Shown in pieces: positions 46,722 to 57,388 of a stretch of 64,000 nucleotides of DNA. Origin of the DNA: Cupriavidus basilensis. GTDB taxonomy: Bacteria > Pseudomonadota > Gammaproteobacteria > Burkholderiales > Burkholderiaceae. Location: assembly GCF_008801925.2 (NCBI RefSeq), contig NZ_CP062803.1:2542001-2606000 (forward strand), in the 5' to 3' direction. The notes under the pieces were generated by a model. That model saw only the letters and a program-made list of their open reading frames with translations. It searched no databases and was not told where the DNA came from. How positions within the stretch are numbered: position 1 is the first letter of the stretch; each line of letters opens with the position of its first letter. The position numbers and the translations under genes are program-made.

Positions 46722-48379
46722 TGCCCTCCCCCACCGCCGACGCCTCTGCGCCGGGCGCTTCTTCCATCACATGGCGCGCAGACCTGGTGGCCGGCCTGGC
46801 CATCGCCGGACTGCTGCTGCCCGAGGCCGTGGCCTACTCCGGCATTGCCGGGCTGCCGCCGCAAGCCGGCGTGATCGCGCTGTTCGCGGGCCTCCTGGTC
46901 TACGGCCTGCTTGGCAGCAGCCGCTTTGCCATCGTTTCAGCCACCTCGTCGTCTGCCGCGGTGCTGCTGGCAGCCACCACGGCTGCGGCCGAGGGCGACG
47001 CCGGACTGCGCATGGCCCTCGGCGCAGGCGTGATCCTGCTGGCGGGGGTGCTGTTCCTGCTGGCGTCGCTGGCGCGCCTGGGGGCGATCTCCAACCTGAT
47101 CGCCAAGCCGGTGCTGCGTGGCTTCGCGCTGGGACTCGCGCTGACCATCGTGCTTAAGCAATGCCCGAAGGTCCTGGACGTGCATCCGGCGCACGGCGAC
47201 TTCCTGCGCCTGGCTTGGGAGCTGCTCGCCAGCTGGCGCCACTGGAACCTGGCTGGCGCTGCGGTGGCACTGGTTGCGCTGGCGCTGCTGCACGTGTTCG
47301 CGCGCTGGCGCGCCATGCCGGGCGCGCTGCTGGTCATCGCCGCCGGCATCATGCTCGACCTCAGCGGCTGGACCCAGGCACATGGCGTGGCAGCCGTCGG
47401 CAACATCGCCCTGCAGTTCTCCGCGCCCCGGGTGCCGGACCTGAGCATGGCCGACTGGATGCGGGTGGGCGAACTGGCCGCCGCGCTGGCCCTGATCCTG
47501 TATGCCGAGAGCTACGGCTCGATCCGCACCTTTGCCATGCGCCACGGCGACATCGTCTCGCCCAACCGCGACCTGGCGGCGCTGGGGCTAGCCAACCTCG
47601 CTTCGGGGTTGTTCCAGGGCATGCCGGTGGGCGCGGGTTTTTCCGGCACCTCGGCTAACGAAGCAGCCGGCGCGCAAAGCCGCCGTGCCGGCTTGATTGC
47701 GGGTGCCGTGGTCTTTACCGCGGTATGCACCCTGCTTCCCTGGATCTCGCACACACCAGAACCGGTACTCGCGGCCATCGTGATCCGCGCGGTCGGGCAC
47801 AGCCTCAACCCCGGCAGCCTCAGGCCTTATTTCGACTGGCGGCGCGACCGCCTGGTCGCGGTGACCGCCTTTGCCGGCGTGCTGTTGCTGGGCGTGCTGC
47901 ATGGGCTGCTGCTGGCAATCGGGGTCAGCCTGGCGATGCTGCTGCAACGCTTGTCGCGCCCGCAGGTGAGCTGGCTGGGGCGTTGGGCCGATAGCCACGA
48001 CTTCGTCGACACGGCGCGCCACCCCGAGGCCACTGCGCCCAAGGGACTGCTGATCGCGCGCCCGGAAGTGCCGCTTTTCTTCGGCAACGTCGATAGCGTG
48101 CTGGGCACCGTGCGCCAGGCACTGGCGCGCGAGCATCCCCAGTACGGCCTGATACTCAGCCTGGAAGAATCGTCGGACCTCGACGGCACTGCCCTTGAAG
48201 CCTTGGGCGAACTGGCAGTGTTCGCGAAGGCCCACGGCATGCCGCTGCGGCTCGCGCGGGTCAAGGACGAGGTGCGCGACCTGCTGGCGCATGCAAGCAA
48301 CCCCGCCCTGCCCGAGGAAATATGGCGCGGCTGGAGCGTGGACGATGCGGTGCGCGACGCGTTGGCGCAGCCTGCCTGA
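46718..48379 (+). CDS. SulP (SLC26) family anion transporter with STAS domain
   Basis: 553 residues. About a dozen membrane segments, with the SulP signature LLLPEAVAYSGIAGLPPQAG near the N-terminus and GFSGTSANEAAGAQSRRAG in the middle, then a C-terminal STAS domain (~430-545: PEVPLFFGNVDSVLGTV and SLEESSDLDGTALEALGEL). SulP proteins carry sulfate, bicarbonate or dicarboxylates, usually with sodium or protons; the substrate cannot be assigned. The start overlaps the stop of a 16-codon upstream frame. No carbonic anhydrase or sulfate gene is adjacent. Confidence 0.9.
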   Translation: MMPSPTADASAPGASSITWRADLVAGLAIAGLLLPEAVAYSGIAGLPPQAGVIALFAGLLVYGLLGSSRFAIVSATSSSAAVLLAATTAAAEGDAGLRMALGAGVILLAGVLFLLASLARLGAISNLIAKPVLRGFALGLALTIVLKQCPKVLDVHPAHGDFLRLAWELLASWRHWNLAGAAVALVALALLHVFARWRAMPGALLVIAAGIMLDLSGWTQAHGVAAVGNIALQFSAPRVPDLSMADWMRVGELAAALALILYAESYGSIRTFAMRHGDIVSPNRDLAALGLANLASGLFQGMPVGAGFSGTSANEAAGAQSRRAGLIAGAVVFTAVCTLLPWISHTPEPVLAAIVIRAVGHSLNPGSLRPYFDWRRDRLVAVTAFAGVLLLGVLHGLLLAIGVSLAMLLQRLSRPQVSWLGRWADSHDFVDTARHPEATAPKGLLIARPEVPLFFGNVDSVLGTVRQALAREHPQYGLILSLEESSDLDGTALEALGELAVFAKAHGMPLRLARVKDEVRDLLAHASNPALPEEIWRGWSVDDAVRDALAQPA

Positions 48380-48415
48380 ACAGGCCGCGCCAGCACCGCC
48401 GGGAGGACTAGTGGA

Positions 48416-49162
48416 CTAGGCCTGACGCGGCGCGATCAGGTTGACCGCGTCGGTAATCAGTGTGTCCAGCCCCCAGCTCAGCAGTTCCGTCGCGCGCGCC
48501 GGGTCATTGACGGTATAGCAGGCCACCCGGAAGCCGGCCGCATGGGCCGCCTGGATGACCTCGGCGGTAAGCTCGCGATGGTTGGCATCGAGCGCCACGC
48601 AGTCCAGCCGGCGCAGCCGCTCCAGCCAGTCGGGCGGCAGCTTGTCCAGCAGTAGCGCGCGCGGCAAGCCGGGCGCGGCCTTGCGGGCCGCTTCCAGCGA
48701 CTCTTCCGAGAATGACGACAGCAGCGGCAGCACATCGCTGCCGGCCCACAGTGCCTGGGCGTCGAGGGCTACCGCCGCGCCGGTGCGCCATTCCGCGCCG
48801 GGCACGGGCTTGATCTCGATATTGACGAAGAAGCCGTTGGCACGGGTATAGCGAGCAATCGCCGCCAGCGTGGGCACTGGTTCGCCGGCGTAGGCAGGGC
48901 TGTGCCAGCTGCCCGCGTCCAGCATGGCGATCTCGCCCAACGTCAGCGCATCGGCCCGCCCCTGGCCGTTGGTGGTGCGGTCCAGCGTGGCGTCGTGCAG
49001 CAGCACCGGGCGTCCGTCGCCCGACAGCTTCACGTCGAACTCGAACATGCGGTAGCCAAACGATGCCCCGTGGCGGAATGCCGCCAGGGTGTTCTCAGGC
49101 GCGAGCTTGCCCGCGCCCCGATGGGCAACATGGCGCGGATAGGGCCAGGCGGCTAGGGTCAT
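48416..49162 (-). CDS. ugpQ: Glycerophosphodiester phosphodiesterase
   Basis: 248 residues from the ATG at 49162 (MTLAAWPYPRHVAHRGAG). HRGAGKLAPENTLAAFRHG contains the catalytic His and metal ligands, and FEFDVKLSGDGRPVLLHD the second His site; VNIEIKP adds the third metal-binding Glu. It splits glycerophosphodiesters into sn-glycerol-3-phosphate and an alcohol in the cytosol. It starts one base after the ugpC stop, so it closes the ugpBAECQ operon, giving a complete uptake-and-hydrolysis route. Confidence 0.95.
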   Translation of the reverse strand: MTLAAWPYPRHVAHRGAGKLAPENTLAAFRHGASFGYRMFEFDVKLSGDGRPVLLHDATLDRTTNGQGRADALTLGEIAMLDAGSWHSPAYAGEPVPTLAAIARYTRANGFFVNIEIKPVPGAEWRTGAAVALDAQALWAGSDVLPLLSSFSEESLEAARKAAPGLPRALLLDKLPPDWLERLRRLDCVALDANHRELTAEVIQAAHAAGFRVACYTVNDPARATELLSWGLDTLITDAVNLIAPRQA

Positions 49163-49163
49163 G

Positions 49164-50267
<1,104 letters not shown>

Positions 50268-50334
50268 TGCTATTCTTTCTCGCTGGCAAGCGTGGCGGGC
50301 GCGCCATCACATGGGCACGCCCCGCCCCGCCCGC

Positions 50335-51183
50335 TTATTTTTCGGTTTCGACCAGGCCCTTGACGAACCACTTCTGCATCAGCACCACCACGATCGCGGG
50401 CGGCACCATGGCCAGCATCACCGTGGCCATCACCAGGTTCCAGTCGGTCGCGGCATCCCCGGAGCGGGAGATCATCTGCGTGACCCCCACCACCACCGGC
50501 GTCATCGACTTCTGCGTGGTGATCAGGAGTGGCCACAGGTACTGGTTCCAGCCGTAGATGAACTGGATCACAAAGAGCGCCGCGATGCTGGTCTTGGACA
50601 GCGGCAGCACCACGTCCTTGAAGAAGCGCAGCGGCCCGGCGCCGTCGATGCGCGCGGCCTCGGCCAGCTCATCCGGAATGGTCAGGAAGAACTGGCGGAA
50701 CAGGAAGGTCGCGGTCGCCGAGGCGATGATCGGGATGGTCAGGCCGAAGTAGCTGTCCAGCATGCCGAGATCGGACACCACCTTGTAGGTCGGCAGGATC
50801 CGCACTTCCACCGGCAGCATCAGCGTGATGAAGATCATCCAGAAGAAGGTCTTGCGCAGCGGGAACTTGAAGTACACCACCGCGAAGGCCGAGATGATCG
50901 AGATCGTGATCTTGCCCAGCGCGATGCCCAGCGCCATGATCAAGCTGTTCAACATCATGGTGGAGACAGGCGAGGCGGCATTGCCCACGCCGGCCACCAG
51001 CACGGTGCGATAGTTCTCCAGGAAATGGCTGCCCGGCAGCAGCGTCATCGGTGCCTGCAGCACCTCGTCGGCGGTCAGCGTCGAGGCAACAAACGTGACA
51101 TAGACGGGGAAAGCCACTACCACTACGCCCAGCACCAGCATCAGGTGCGAGAGAAAATCTAGAAAGGGTCGTCGTTCTACCAT
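50335..51183 (-). CDS. ugpE: ABC transporter permease for sn-glycerol-3-phosphate
   Basis: 282 residues with six membrane segments. [20 protein letters not shown] is the EAA loop that contacts the ATPase. The N-terminus [19 protein letters not shown] matches UgpE-type MalG-like permeases. It forms the membrane channel with UgpA. Starts 12 bases after the ugpA stop. Confidence 0.94.
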   Translation of the reverse strand: MVERRPFLDFLSHLMLVLGVVVVAFPVYVTFVASTLTADEVLQAPMTLLPGSHFLENYRTVLVAGVGNAASPVSTMMLNSLIMALGIALGKITISIISAFAVVYFKFPLRKTFFWMIFITLMLPVEVRILPTYKVVSDLGMLDSYFGLTIPIIASATATFLFRQFFLTIPDELAEAARIDGAGPLRFFKDVVLPLSKTSIAALFVIQFIYGWNQYLWPLLITTQKSMTPVVVGVTQMISRSGDAATDWNLVMATVMLAMVPPAIVVVLMQKWFVKGLVETEK

Positions 51184-51195
51184 TTTGCCAATCCT

Positions 51196-52077
51196 TCAGT
51201 ACTGCACCTTGCGTTCCACGTAGCGGAACTGCACCACCGTGAGAACAATCACGATCCCCATCAGCACAACCGACTGCGCGGCCGAGCCGCCGATATCGAG
51301 TCCGCGGAAGCCATCCTGGTAGACCTTGTAGACCAGCGTATTGGTAGCGTTGACGGGGCCGCCATGGGTCACCGCGTCGATAATGGCAAAGGTGTCGAAG
51401 AAGGCGTACACCACATTGATCACCATCAGGAAGAACGTGGTCGGCGACAGTAACGGGAATATGATCGACCAGAACCGGCGCCAAGGCCCTGCACCATCGA
51501 TGGCGGCTGCCTCGATCAGCGATTTAGGGATGCTCTGCAAGCCGGCCAGGAAGAACAGGAAGTTGTAGCTGATCTGCTTCCACGCTGCGATCAGCACCAC
51601 GAGCAGCATGGCCTGGTTGCTATTGAGCAAGAAGTTCCAGTCTACGCCGAACCGATGCAGCGCGTAGGACACCACGCCCAGCGTCGGGTTGAACATGAAC
51701 ATCCACAGCACGCCCGCCACCGCCGGCGCCACGGCATACGGCCAGATCAGCAGCATCTTGTAGCCACTGGCGCCCCGCACCACGCGATCGGCGAAGTAGG
51801 CAAGCATCAGCGAGACCGTCAGCCCGACCAGCGTCACCCCGACGGCGAACACGCCCGTGACGCGAAACGCGTTCAGGTACTGCGCATCGCTGAACAGATC
51901 GCGGAAGTTCTCCAGGCCGACGAACTGGAGATCAATACCGAAGGCATCCTGCCGCAGCACAGACTGATACAGCGCCTGTCCGGCCGGCCAAAAAAAGAAG
52001 ATCAGCGTCACCGCCATCTGCGGCAGCACCAGCAGATAAGGCAACCATGAAGATCGGAATACGACCCGTTTTTCCAT
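51196..52077 (-). CDS. ugpA: ABC transporter permease for sn-glycerol-3-phosphate
   Basis: 293 residues from the ATG at 52077 ([20 protein letters not shown]). Six membrane segments, the EAA motif in [20 protein letters not shown] and the family motif [21 protein letters not shown] near the C-terminus. It pairs with UgpE to form the transmembrane pathway. A double hairpin lies between ugpB and this gene. Confidence 0.94.
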   Translation of the reverse strand: MEKRVVFRSSWLPYLLVLPQMAVTLIFFFWPAGQALYQSVLRQDAFGIDLQFVGLENFRDLFSDAQYLNAFRVTGVFAVGVTLVGLTVSLMLAYFADRVVRGASGYKMLLIWPYAVAPAVAGVLWMFMFNPTLGVVSYALHRFGVDWNFLLNSNQAMLLVVLIAAWKQISYNFLFFLAGLQSIPKSLIEAAAIDGAGPWRRFWSIIFPLLSPTTFFLMVINVVYAFFDTFAIIDAVTHGGPVNATNTLVYKVYQDGFRGLDIGGSAAQSVVLMGIVIVLTVVQFRYVERKVQY

Positions 52078-52155
52078 CACGCATCCAAGCCACCGCTGTG
52101 CGCGGCGCGTCATCAGTCATAGCCAGTGCGGCGAGGCTGCCGCACAAACCAAAGA

Positions 52156-52172
52156 CGGAGGCACAGCCTCCG
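52156..52172 (-). other. Stem-loop between ugpB and ugpA
   Basis: cggaggc (52156-52162) and gcctccg (52166-52172), loop aca, followed on the minus strand by TCTTTGGTTT. A second stem, gtgcggc with gccgcac, lies just downstream at about 52129-52145. Such structures after a binding-protein gene usually protect or partially terminate its mRNA so that the binding protein is made in excess. Confidence 0.55.
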
Positions 52173-52201
52173 CCTACTAAACACTCAAGAAGCCGCAGCG
52201 C

Positions 52202-53518
52202 CTATTCGCGGACCGTCTTCTGGAAGCGCTCCAGCAGTTCATTGCCGCGCGCAACCGCAGAATCCAGAGCCTCCTTAGGCTGCTTCTTGCCGGTCCACAC
52301 TGCCTCGAGCTCTTCGTCGATCACCGTACGGATCTGCGGGAAGTTCCCCAGGCGGATGCCTCGCGACTTGTCCGTGGTCTTGACGATCATCTGCTTGACC
52401 GCCACGTCCGCGCCGGGGTTCTTCTCATAGAAGCCCGATTTCTTGGTGAGTTCGTAGGCTGCCATCGTTACCGGCAGGTAGCCGGTCGACTGGTGCCAGT
52501 CGGCCTGCACCTCGGGGCGCGACAGATAGGTGAAGAACTTGGCTACGCCCTTGTATTCCTCGGCCTTCTTGCCGCCCATCACCCACAACGAAGCACCGCC
52601 GATGATGGTGTTTTGCGGGGCGCCCGGCACGCCTTGCTCGTACGGCAGTTGCGCCACGGTGAAATCGAACTTGGCGTTCTTGCGGATATTCGCCAGCGCC
52701 GCAGAGGAACCGGTCAGCATCGCGCACTGGCCGGCAATAAACTTCGCCTTCGGCTCGTCCTTGCGGCCGCCGTAGACAAAGTAGCCCTTCTGCTGCATGT
52801 CGAGCAGGTTGGCAATATGCTTGACGTGCAGCGGCGAATTGAACACCAGGCGCGCGCCCGTGCCACCGAAGCCATTGTTCTCGGTGGCGAACAAGACGTT
52901 GTGCCAGGCCGAGAAGCTTTCCAGATGCACCCACGACTGCCAGTCAGTGGTGTAACCGCAAGAGATGCCGGCAGCCTTGAGCTTGGCGGAATCCGTGGCC
53001 ACCTCTTGCCAGGTCACGGGCGGCTTGTTCGGATCCAGCCCGGCCTTCTTGAAGGCGTCCTTGTTGTAGTACATCACCGTGGTGGAGCTATTGAACGGGA
53101 ACGACAGCATCTCACCCTTGCTCGAGGTGTAGTAGCCAGCCACCGCCGGGATGTACATCTTCGCGTCGAACTTTTCGCCAGCGTCCTTCATGACCGTCGC
53201 CACCGGCTTGATTGCACCCTTGGCGCTCATCATGGTGGCCGTGCCCACCTCGAATACCTGCAGGATCGCCGGCGCGTTGCCCGAGCGGAAGGCGGCGATG
53301 CCCGCCGCCAGCGACTCGTCGTACTGGCCCTTGTAGATCGGTACGATCTTGTAATCGGACTGGCTGGCATTGAACTGCGTGGCGATCGCGTTCACCTTCT
53401 CATTGAGCGCACCTTCCATCGAATGCCACCACTGGATCTCGACGGCGGCATTGGCCGATCCTGCGCCGGCCAGCATGGCAAAAGCCGCCAGGGTCAACGC
53501 GGTACGTTTTACGGTCAT
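52202..53518 (-). CDS. ugpB: Periplasmic sn-glycerol-3-phosphate-binding protein
   Basis: 438 residues from the ATG at 53518, preceded by AACAGGAGAGATTTCC. A clear signal peptide ([20 protein letters not shown], cleavage after SANA) is followed by [18 protein letters not shown], the UgpB N-terminal motif, and later [20 protein letters not shown] and [13 protein letters not shown]. It captures glycerol-3-phosphate or glycerophosphodiesters for the UgpAE-C transporter. First gene of the operon; a degenerate Pho-box-like sequence lies ~52 bases upstream. Confidence 0.95.
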   Translation of the reverse strand: MTVKRTALTLAAFAMLAGAGSANAAVEIQWWHSMEGALNEKVNAIATQFNASQSDYKIVPIYKGQYDESLAAGIAAFRSGNAPAILQVFEVGTATMMSAKGAIKPVATVMKDAGEKFDAKMYIPAVAGYYTSSKGEMLSFPFNSSTTVMYYNKDAFKKAGLDPNKPPVTWQEVATDSAKLKAAGISCGYTTDWQSWVHLESFSAWHNVLFATENNGFGGTGARLVFNSPLHVKHIANLLDMQQKGYFVYGGRKDEPKAKFIAGQCAMLTGSSAALANIRKNAKFDFTVAQLPYEQGVPGAPQNTIIGGASLWVMGGKKAEEYKGVAKFFTYLSRPEVQADWHQSTGYLPVTMAAYELTKKSGFYEKNPGADVAVKQMIVKTTDKSRGIRLGNFPQIRTVIDEELEAVWTGKKQPKEALDSAVARGNELLERFQKTVRE

Positions 53519-53569
53519 GGAAATCTCTCCTGTTCTATCTTGTGGCATTGGACAAAAATCGCCCGACTG

Positions 53570-53588
53570 TATGCAGTTTTTGTGACAG
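53570..53588 (-). promoter_or_regulatory. Possible Pho box upstream of ugpB
   Basis: On the minus strand CTGTCACAAAAACTGCATA resembles two PhoB half-sites (CTGTCAC and CTGCATA for consensus CTGTCAT), but the half-site spacing is 12 rather than 11 bases and the second half is imperfect. ugp operons are PhoB-regulated in E. coli, which makes the position meaningful. Confidence 0.35.
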
Positions 53589-53694
53589 GCGGATGTTACC
53601 CCGCCTTGTTGGATTGGAAAACCGGGCATTTCTACTAAATTACAATAATATGACAACGATTTATCGGCAGCTTGACAGGGTAGAATCTCGCGCT

Positions 53695-54486
53695 ATGCAA
53701 GCCATACAAAGCCTTCCCGCCCCGGCGCTGCGCCGGATTCGCGGCGTACTGACCGATATCGACGGCACCATCACCACTGACGGCAGGCTGCCTGCTGCCA
53801 CCTACATGGCGCTCGACCGCCTCAAGGCAGCCGGGCTGCACGTGATCCCGGTCACGGGACGCTGCATCGCCTGGGCCGAGATCCTGACGCGGTTGTGGCC
53901 GGTGGACGCCATCATCGGTGAAAACGGCGCCTTCTACTCCCACCTGCGCGCGGGCAAGCTGGTGACCCGTTACCTGGACGACGCCGCCACGCGAGCCGAT
54001 AACCTGTCGCGCATCCACGCGCTTGGCAAACGCATCGTGCAAGAGGTGCCAGGCTGCGCGCTGGCCTCGGACCAGGCCTGGCACGCCGCCGACCTGGCTG
54101 TCGACCACGCCGAGGACGTCGCCCCCCTGCCGCCCGCCGCGGTCGAGCGCATTGCCGGGCTGATGCGGGAAGCCGGCATGACCGCCACGGTCTCGTCCAT
54201 TCACGTCAACGGCTGGTTCGGGGATCACGACAAGCTCAGCATGAGCCGTTTGTGCGTGGCGGAGTTACTGGGCGCGGACCTGGATGCCGAGCGGGAGGAA
54301 TGGCTGTTTATCGGCGACTCCGCGAACGACGCCAGCATGTTTGCTCATTTCCCGCTGTCGGTCGGGGTGGCTAATATCCGCGACATCCTGCCTCAGCTGC
54401 CAGCCAAGCCGGCCTATATCACCGAGGCGGCCTGCGGCGAGGGCTTCGCGGAAATGGCTGAACTTCTGCTGGCCGCGCGCAGCTGA
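53695..54486 (+). CDS. HAD family phosphatase (HAD-IIB type)
   Basis: 263 residues from the ATG at 53695; an ATG at 53650 would add 15 residues and cannot be excluded because neither has a good ribosome site. HAD motifs: VLTDIDGTITTDGRLP (nucleophile Asp), PVTGRCIAW (motif II Thr) and FIGDSANDASMF (motif IV), with a C2-type cap between. The family dephosphorylates sugar phosphates or similar compounds in the cytosol. It diverges from ugpB; a role in handling the phosphoester taken up by Ugp is an inference. It ends at a bidirectional terminator. Confidence 0.85.
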   Translation: MQAIQSLPAPALRRIRGVLTDIDGTITTDGRLPAATYMALDRLKAAGLHVIPVTGRCIAWAEILTRLWPVDAIIGENGAFYSHLRAGKLVTRYLDDAATRADNLSRIHALGKRIVQEVPGCALASDQAWHAADLAVDHAEDVAPLPPAAVERIAGLMREAGMTATVSSIHVNGWFGDHDKLSMSRLCVAELLGADLDAEREEWLFIGDSANDASMFAHFPLSVGVANIRDILPQLPAKPAYITEAACGEGFAEMAELLLAARS

Positions 54487-54509
54487 CCTGCCAAAGGCGA
54501 GCACCCAAT

Positions 54510-54543
54510 AAAAAAACAGCCAGGCAAGCCCGGCTGTTTTTTT
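54510..54543. terminator. Bidirectional intrinsic terminator
   Basis: aaaaaaacagcc (54510-54521) and ggctgttttttt (54532-54543) form a 12-bp stem with a 10-base loop; both strands end in seven Ts. It separates the HAD phosphatase gene from the convergent ntrC. Confidence 0.92.
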
Positions 54544-54572
54544 ATGTGCTGCAACGACGGGCATGACCCGAT

Positions 54573-56117
54573 TCAATCGAAGCCCAGCTCCTGCAGCTTG
54601 CGCGTGATGGTATTGCGGCCAATGCCCAAGCGCGTGGCCGCCTCGACGCGGCGCCCGCGGGTAACGCCCAGCGCAGCCTCCAGCACCGCCTTCTCGAAAC
54701 GCCGCGTCAGTACGTCCATGACTTCCGGCTGGCCGGACTCCAGCATGGCGCGGGCTTCCCCCGCCAGCAGGTGCTCCCAGCCGGCCAGCGCGCTGGCCGC
54801 AGCCGAGCGGCCAGCGTAAGCCAGCGCGGTATCTGGCTCCCCGCCCAAGGTGGAAGGCGCGGCGCCGTAGTCGACGGCGTCATGGCCATCGGCATCGTCC
54901 GCCCTGCCCTCTGCCCGGAACTCCGCCTGGCGCACGGCGCCGGCACCGCCGCCCGGCGCCGTGCCAGTGCCGATCATCTCGGCCGGCATGTCCTTGACCT
55001 CGATGGTCTGTGCGGGCGCCATCACGGTCAGCCAGTTGCACAGGTTCTCCAGCTGACGCACGTTGCCAGGGAACGGCAGTGTGCTGACATAGGCCAGTGC
55101 CTCGTCCGACATGCGCTTGGGCTCCACGCCCAGTTCCTTGGCACTCTTCTGCAGGAAATGACGCGCCAGCAGGGTGATGTCTTCCGGCCGTTCGCGCAGC
55201 GGCGGCAAGCGCAGGCGGATCACGTTGAGGCGGTGGAACAAGTCCTCGCGGAACAGGCCTTCCTTGACGCGCGTTTCCAGGTTCTGGTGGGTGGCGGCAA
55301 TCACACGCACGTTGGCGCGCAGCGGATTGTGGCCCCCCACGCGGTAGAAGTTGCCATCCGACAGCACACGCAGCAGGCGCGTTTGCAGGTCGAAGGGCAT
55401 GTCGCCGATTTCGTCGAGGAACAGCGTGCCGCCCTCGGCCTGCTCGAAGCGGCCGCGGCGCATGGTCTGCGCGCCGGTAAAGGCGCCGCGCTCATGGCCG
55501 AACAGCTCCGACTCCAGCAGGTCCTTCGGAATGGCTGCGGTATTGAGGGCGATAAAGGGCCCGTTGGCCCGCGGGCTGTGCTTGTGCAGCGCCTGCGCCA
55601 CCAGTTCCTTGCCGGTACCGGACTCGCCGGTGATCAGCACCGTCACGTTCGATTGCGACAGGCGGCCGATGGCGCGGAACACGTCCTGCATGGCCGGCGC
55701 CTGGCCGAGGATTTCCGGCGCGTCGACCAGTCGGTCTTCGAGCTCCTCCTCGCGCAGGCTTTCCTGCAGCGCGCGGCGAATCAACTCGACCGCCTTATCC
55801 ACATCGAAGGGCTTGGCCAGGTACTCGAAGGCGCCACCCTGGAAGGCCGCTACCGCGCTATCCAGGTCGGAGTACGCCGTCATCACGATGACCGGCAACC
55901 CAGGATGCCGCGCCTTGAGCGCTTGCAGCAGGTCCAGGCCCGAGCCACCCGGCATGCGGATATCGGAGATCAGGACCTGTGGTTCGTCGTCTTCCAGTGC
56001 GGCCAGTACGTCGCGCACGTTGGTGAAGCTGCGTGAGAGCAGGCTTTCGCGGGCGAGGGCCTTCTCAAGAACCCAGCGGATTGATTGATCGTCGTCGACT
56101 ATCCAGATCGGCTTCAT
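54573..56117 (-). CDS. ntrC: Nitrogen regulation response regulator NtrC
   Basis: 514 residues from the ATG at 56117 (MKPIWIVDDDQSIRWVLEKA). The receiver domain has its phosphorylation Asp in VLISDIRMPGGSGLDLL. The sigma-54 AAA+ domain contains GESGTGKELVA (Walker A), GAFTGAQ (sigma-54 contact loop) and FLDEIGDMP. A Gly/Ala/Asp-rich linker of roughly 90 residues, longer than in E. coli NtrC (469 residues), precedes the Fis-like helix-turn-helix RRVEAATRLGIGRNTITRKL. It activates sigma-54 promoters of nitrogen-assimilation genes. Follows ntrB after 115 bases. Confidence 0.95.
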   Translation of the reverse strand: MKPIWIVDDDQSIRWVLEKALARESLLSRSFTNVRDVLAALEDDEPQVLISDIRMPGGSGLDLLQALKARHPGLPVIVMTAYSDLDSAVAAFQGGAFEYLAKPFDVDKAVELIRRALQESLREEELEDRLVDAPEILGQAPAMQDVFRAIGRLSQSNVTVLITGESGTGKELVAQALHKHSPRANGPFIALNTAAIPKDLLESELFGHERGAFTGAQTMRRGRFEQAEGGTLFLDEIGDMPFDLQTRLLRVLSDGNFYRVGGHNPLRANVRVIAATHQNLETRVKEGLFREDLFHRLNVIRLRLPPLRERPEDITLLARHFLQKSAKELGVEPKRMSDEALAYVSTLPFPGNVRQLENLCNWLTVMAPAQTIEVKDMPAEMIGTGTAPGGGAGAVRQAEFRAEGRADDADGHDAVDYGAAPSTLGGEPDTALAYAGRSAAASALAGWEHLLAGEARAMLESGQPEVMDVLTRRFEKAVLEAALGVTRGRRVEAATRLGIGRNTITRKLQELGFD

Positions 56118-56232
56118 GTGCGTCGCTTGTCTGCTCGGTGTCATTTGGTCTTCCGTGAACCTGGCCGCACACCGCCGGCAAGCCGGTCGGCAGCAATCAT
56201 TGGGGCAGTTCCAATTGCTGTCGCCGATGCGA

Positions 56233-57384
56233 TCAATGCAGGGGCAGCAGGATACGGAAGTCGGTACAGCCCGGCCGGCTCTCGCATTCGATCAAGCCCT
56301 CGTGCTGCTGCACGAAGGTTTGAGCGAGTGTGAGACCGAGGCCGCTACCGCCATCCCTGCCCGACACCAGCGGGTAGAAGATGCGTTCGCGGATATCCTC
56401 GGGGATGCCCGGACCGTTATCAATGACATGCAAGTCCAATGCCAGCTTGAATAGTCGCTTCGCAATGGTGACCTGGCGGGCCACCCGGGTCCGCAGGATG
56501 ATCTGCGCATCGCCCCGCGCCACGCGCTCCGCGAGTGCCTGGGCAGCGTTGTGGACGATGTTGAGCACGGCCTGGATCAACTGCTCCATGTCGCCGCGCA
56601 GGTCGGGCAGGCTCGCGTCGTAGTCGCGCACGATATCCAGCCCTGAGGGGAATTCGGCCAGCACCACCGAGCGCACGCGCTCCAGCACCTCATGGATGTT
56701 GAGGTCGGACACGATGTGCGGATGGCGGTGCGGCTCCAGCAGGCGGTCCACCAGCGTCTGCAGGCGGTCCGACTCCTTGATGATGACCTGGGTGTACTCC
56801 CGCAGCGAACGGTCAGGCAACTCGAACTCTAGCAATTGCGCCGCGCCTCGGATGCCGCCCAGCGGGTTCTTGATCTCATGCGCCAGATTGCGGATGAGCT
56901 CCTTGTTGGCCGAGGTCAGGTCGAGGATGCGCTCCTCGCGGTCGCTGCGGACCTTTTGCTCGTTGGGAAGCACTTCCACCAGTACCGTGTCGGCCGTGGC
57001 ATCCAGCGCGCCGATCACCACGTGCGCGTGCATCGGCTCCTGCAGGGGCGGATGCAGAACCACATCCTGCCGGCGCGCGTCGAACTGCCGTGAAATCACG
57101 GTCTCGATCATGCTGCCGAGCTCTTCCGAAGCGCCGAACAGGTCTGCCAGCGACAGCTCCACCATGGCTTTGCGCGACACCGCAAAGCTGGCCTCGGCGG
57201 CGGGATTGGCGTAGACGATGCGCAGGCCGGGCTGGCGTACCAGCAACACGGGGTTGGCGACCACGTCCAGCCCCTGGTGGTAGGACACATCGCCTAGTGG
57301 CAGCACCACGGCTCCACCCTCGGCCGGCGTGCCAGCCCCGGCCAAAGCCACCTTGCGCGAGACGCTGCGAATCAGGCGACGCAT
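56233..57384 (-). CDS. ntrB: Nitrogen regulation sensor histidine kinase NtrB
   Basis: 383 residues. A PAS domain (~30-145) precedes the H-box RNLAHEIKNPLGGIRGAAQLL with the phosphoacceptor His, and the ATPase domain carries VLNIVHNAAQALAE (N box), DNGPGIPEDIRERIF (G1) and DGGSGLGLTLAQTFVQQHEG (G2). No membrane segment. Together with PII proteins it reports glutamine and 2-oxoglutarate status and phosphorylates NtrC. It lies between the DUF4124 gene (4-base gap) and ntrC, downstream of glnA. Confidence 0.95.
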   Translation of the reverse strand: MRRLIRSVSRKVALAGAGTPAEGGAVVLPLGDVSYHQGLDVVANPVLLVRQPGLRIVYANPAAEASFAVSRKAMVELSLADLFGASEELGSMIETVISRQFDARRQDVVLHPPLQEPMHAHVVIGALDATADTVLVEVLPNEQKVRSDREERILDLTSANKELIRNLAHEIKNPLGGIRGAAQLLEFELPDRSLREYTQVIIKESDRLQTLVDRLLEPHRHPHIVSDLNIHEVLERVRSVVLAEFPSGLDIVRDYDASLPDLRGDMEQLIQAVLNIVHNAAQALAERVARGDAQIILRTRVARQVTIAKRLFKLALDLHVIDNGPGIPEDIRERIFYPLVSGRDGGSGLGLTLAQTFVQQHEGLIECESRPGCTDFRILLPLH

Positions 57385-57388
57385 AGTG

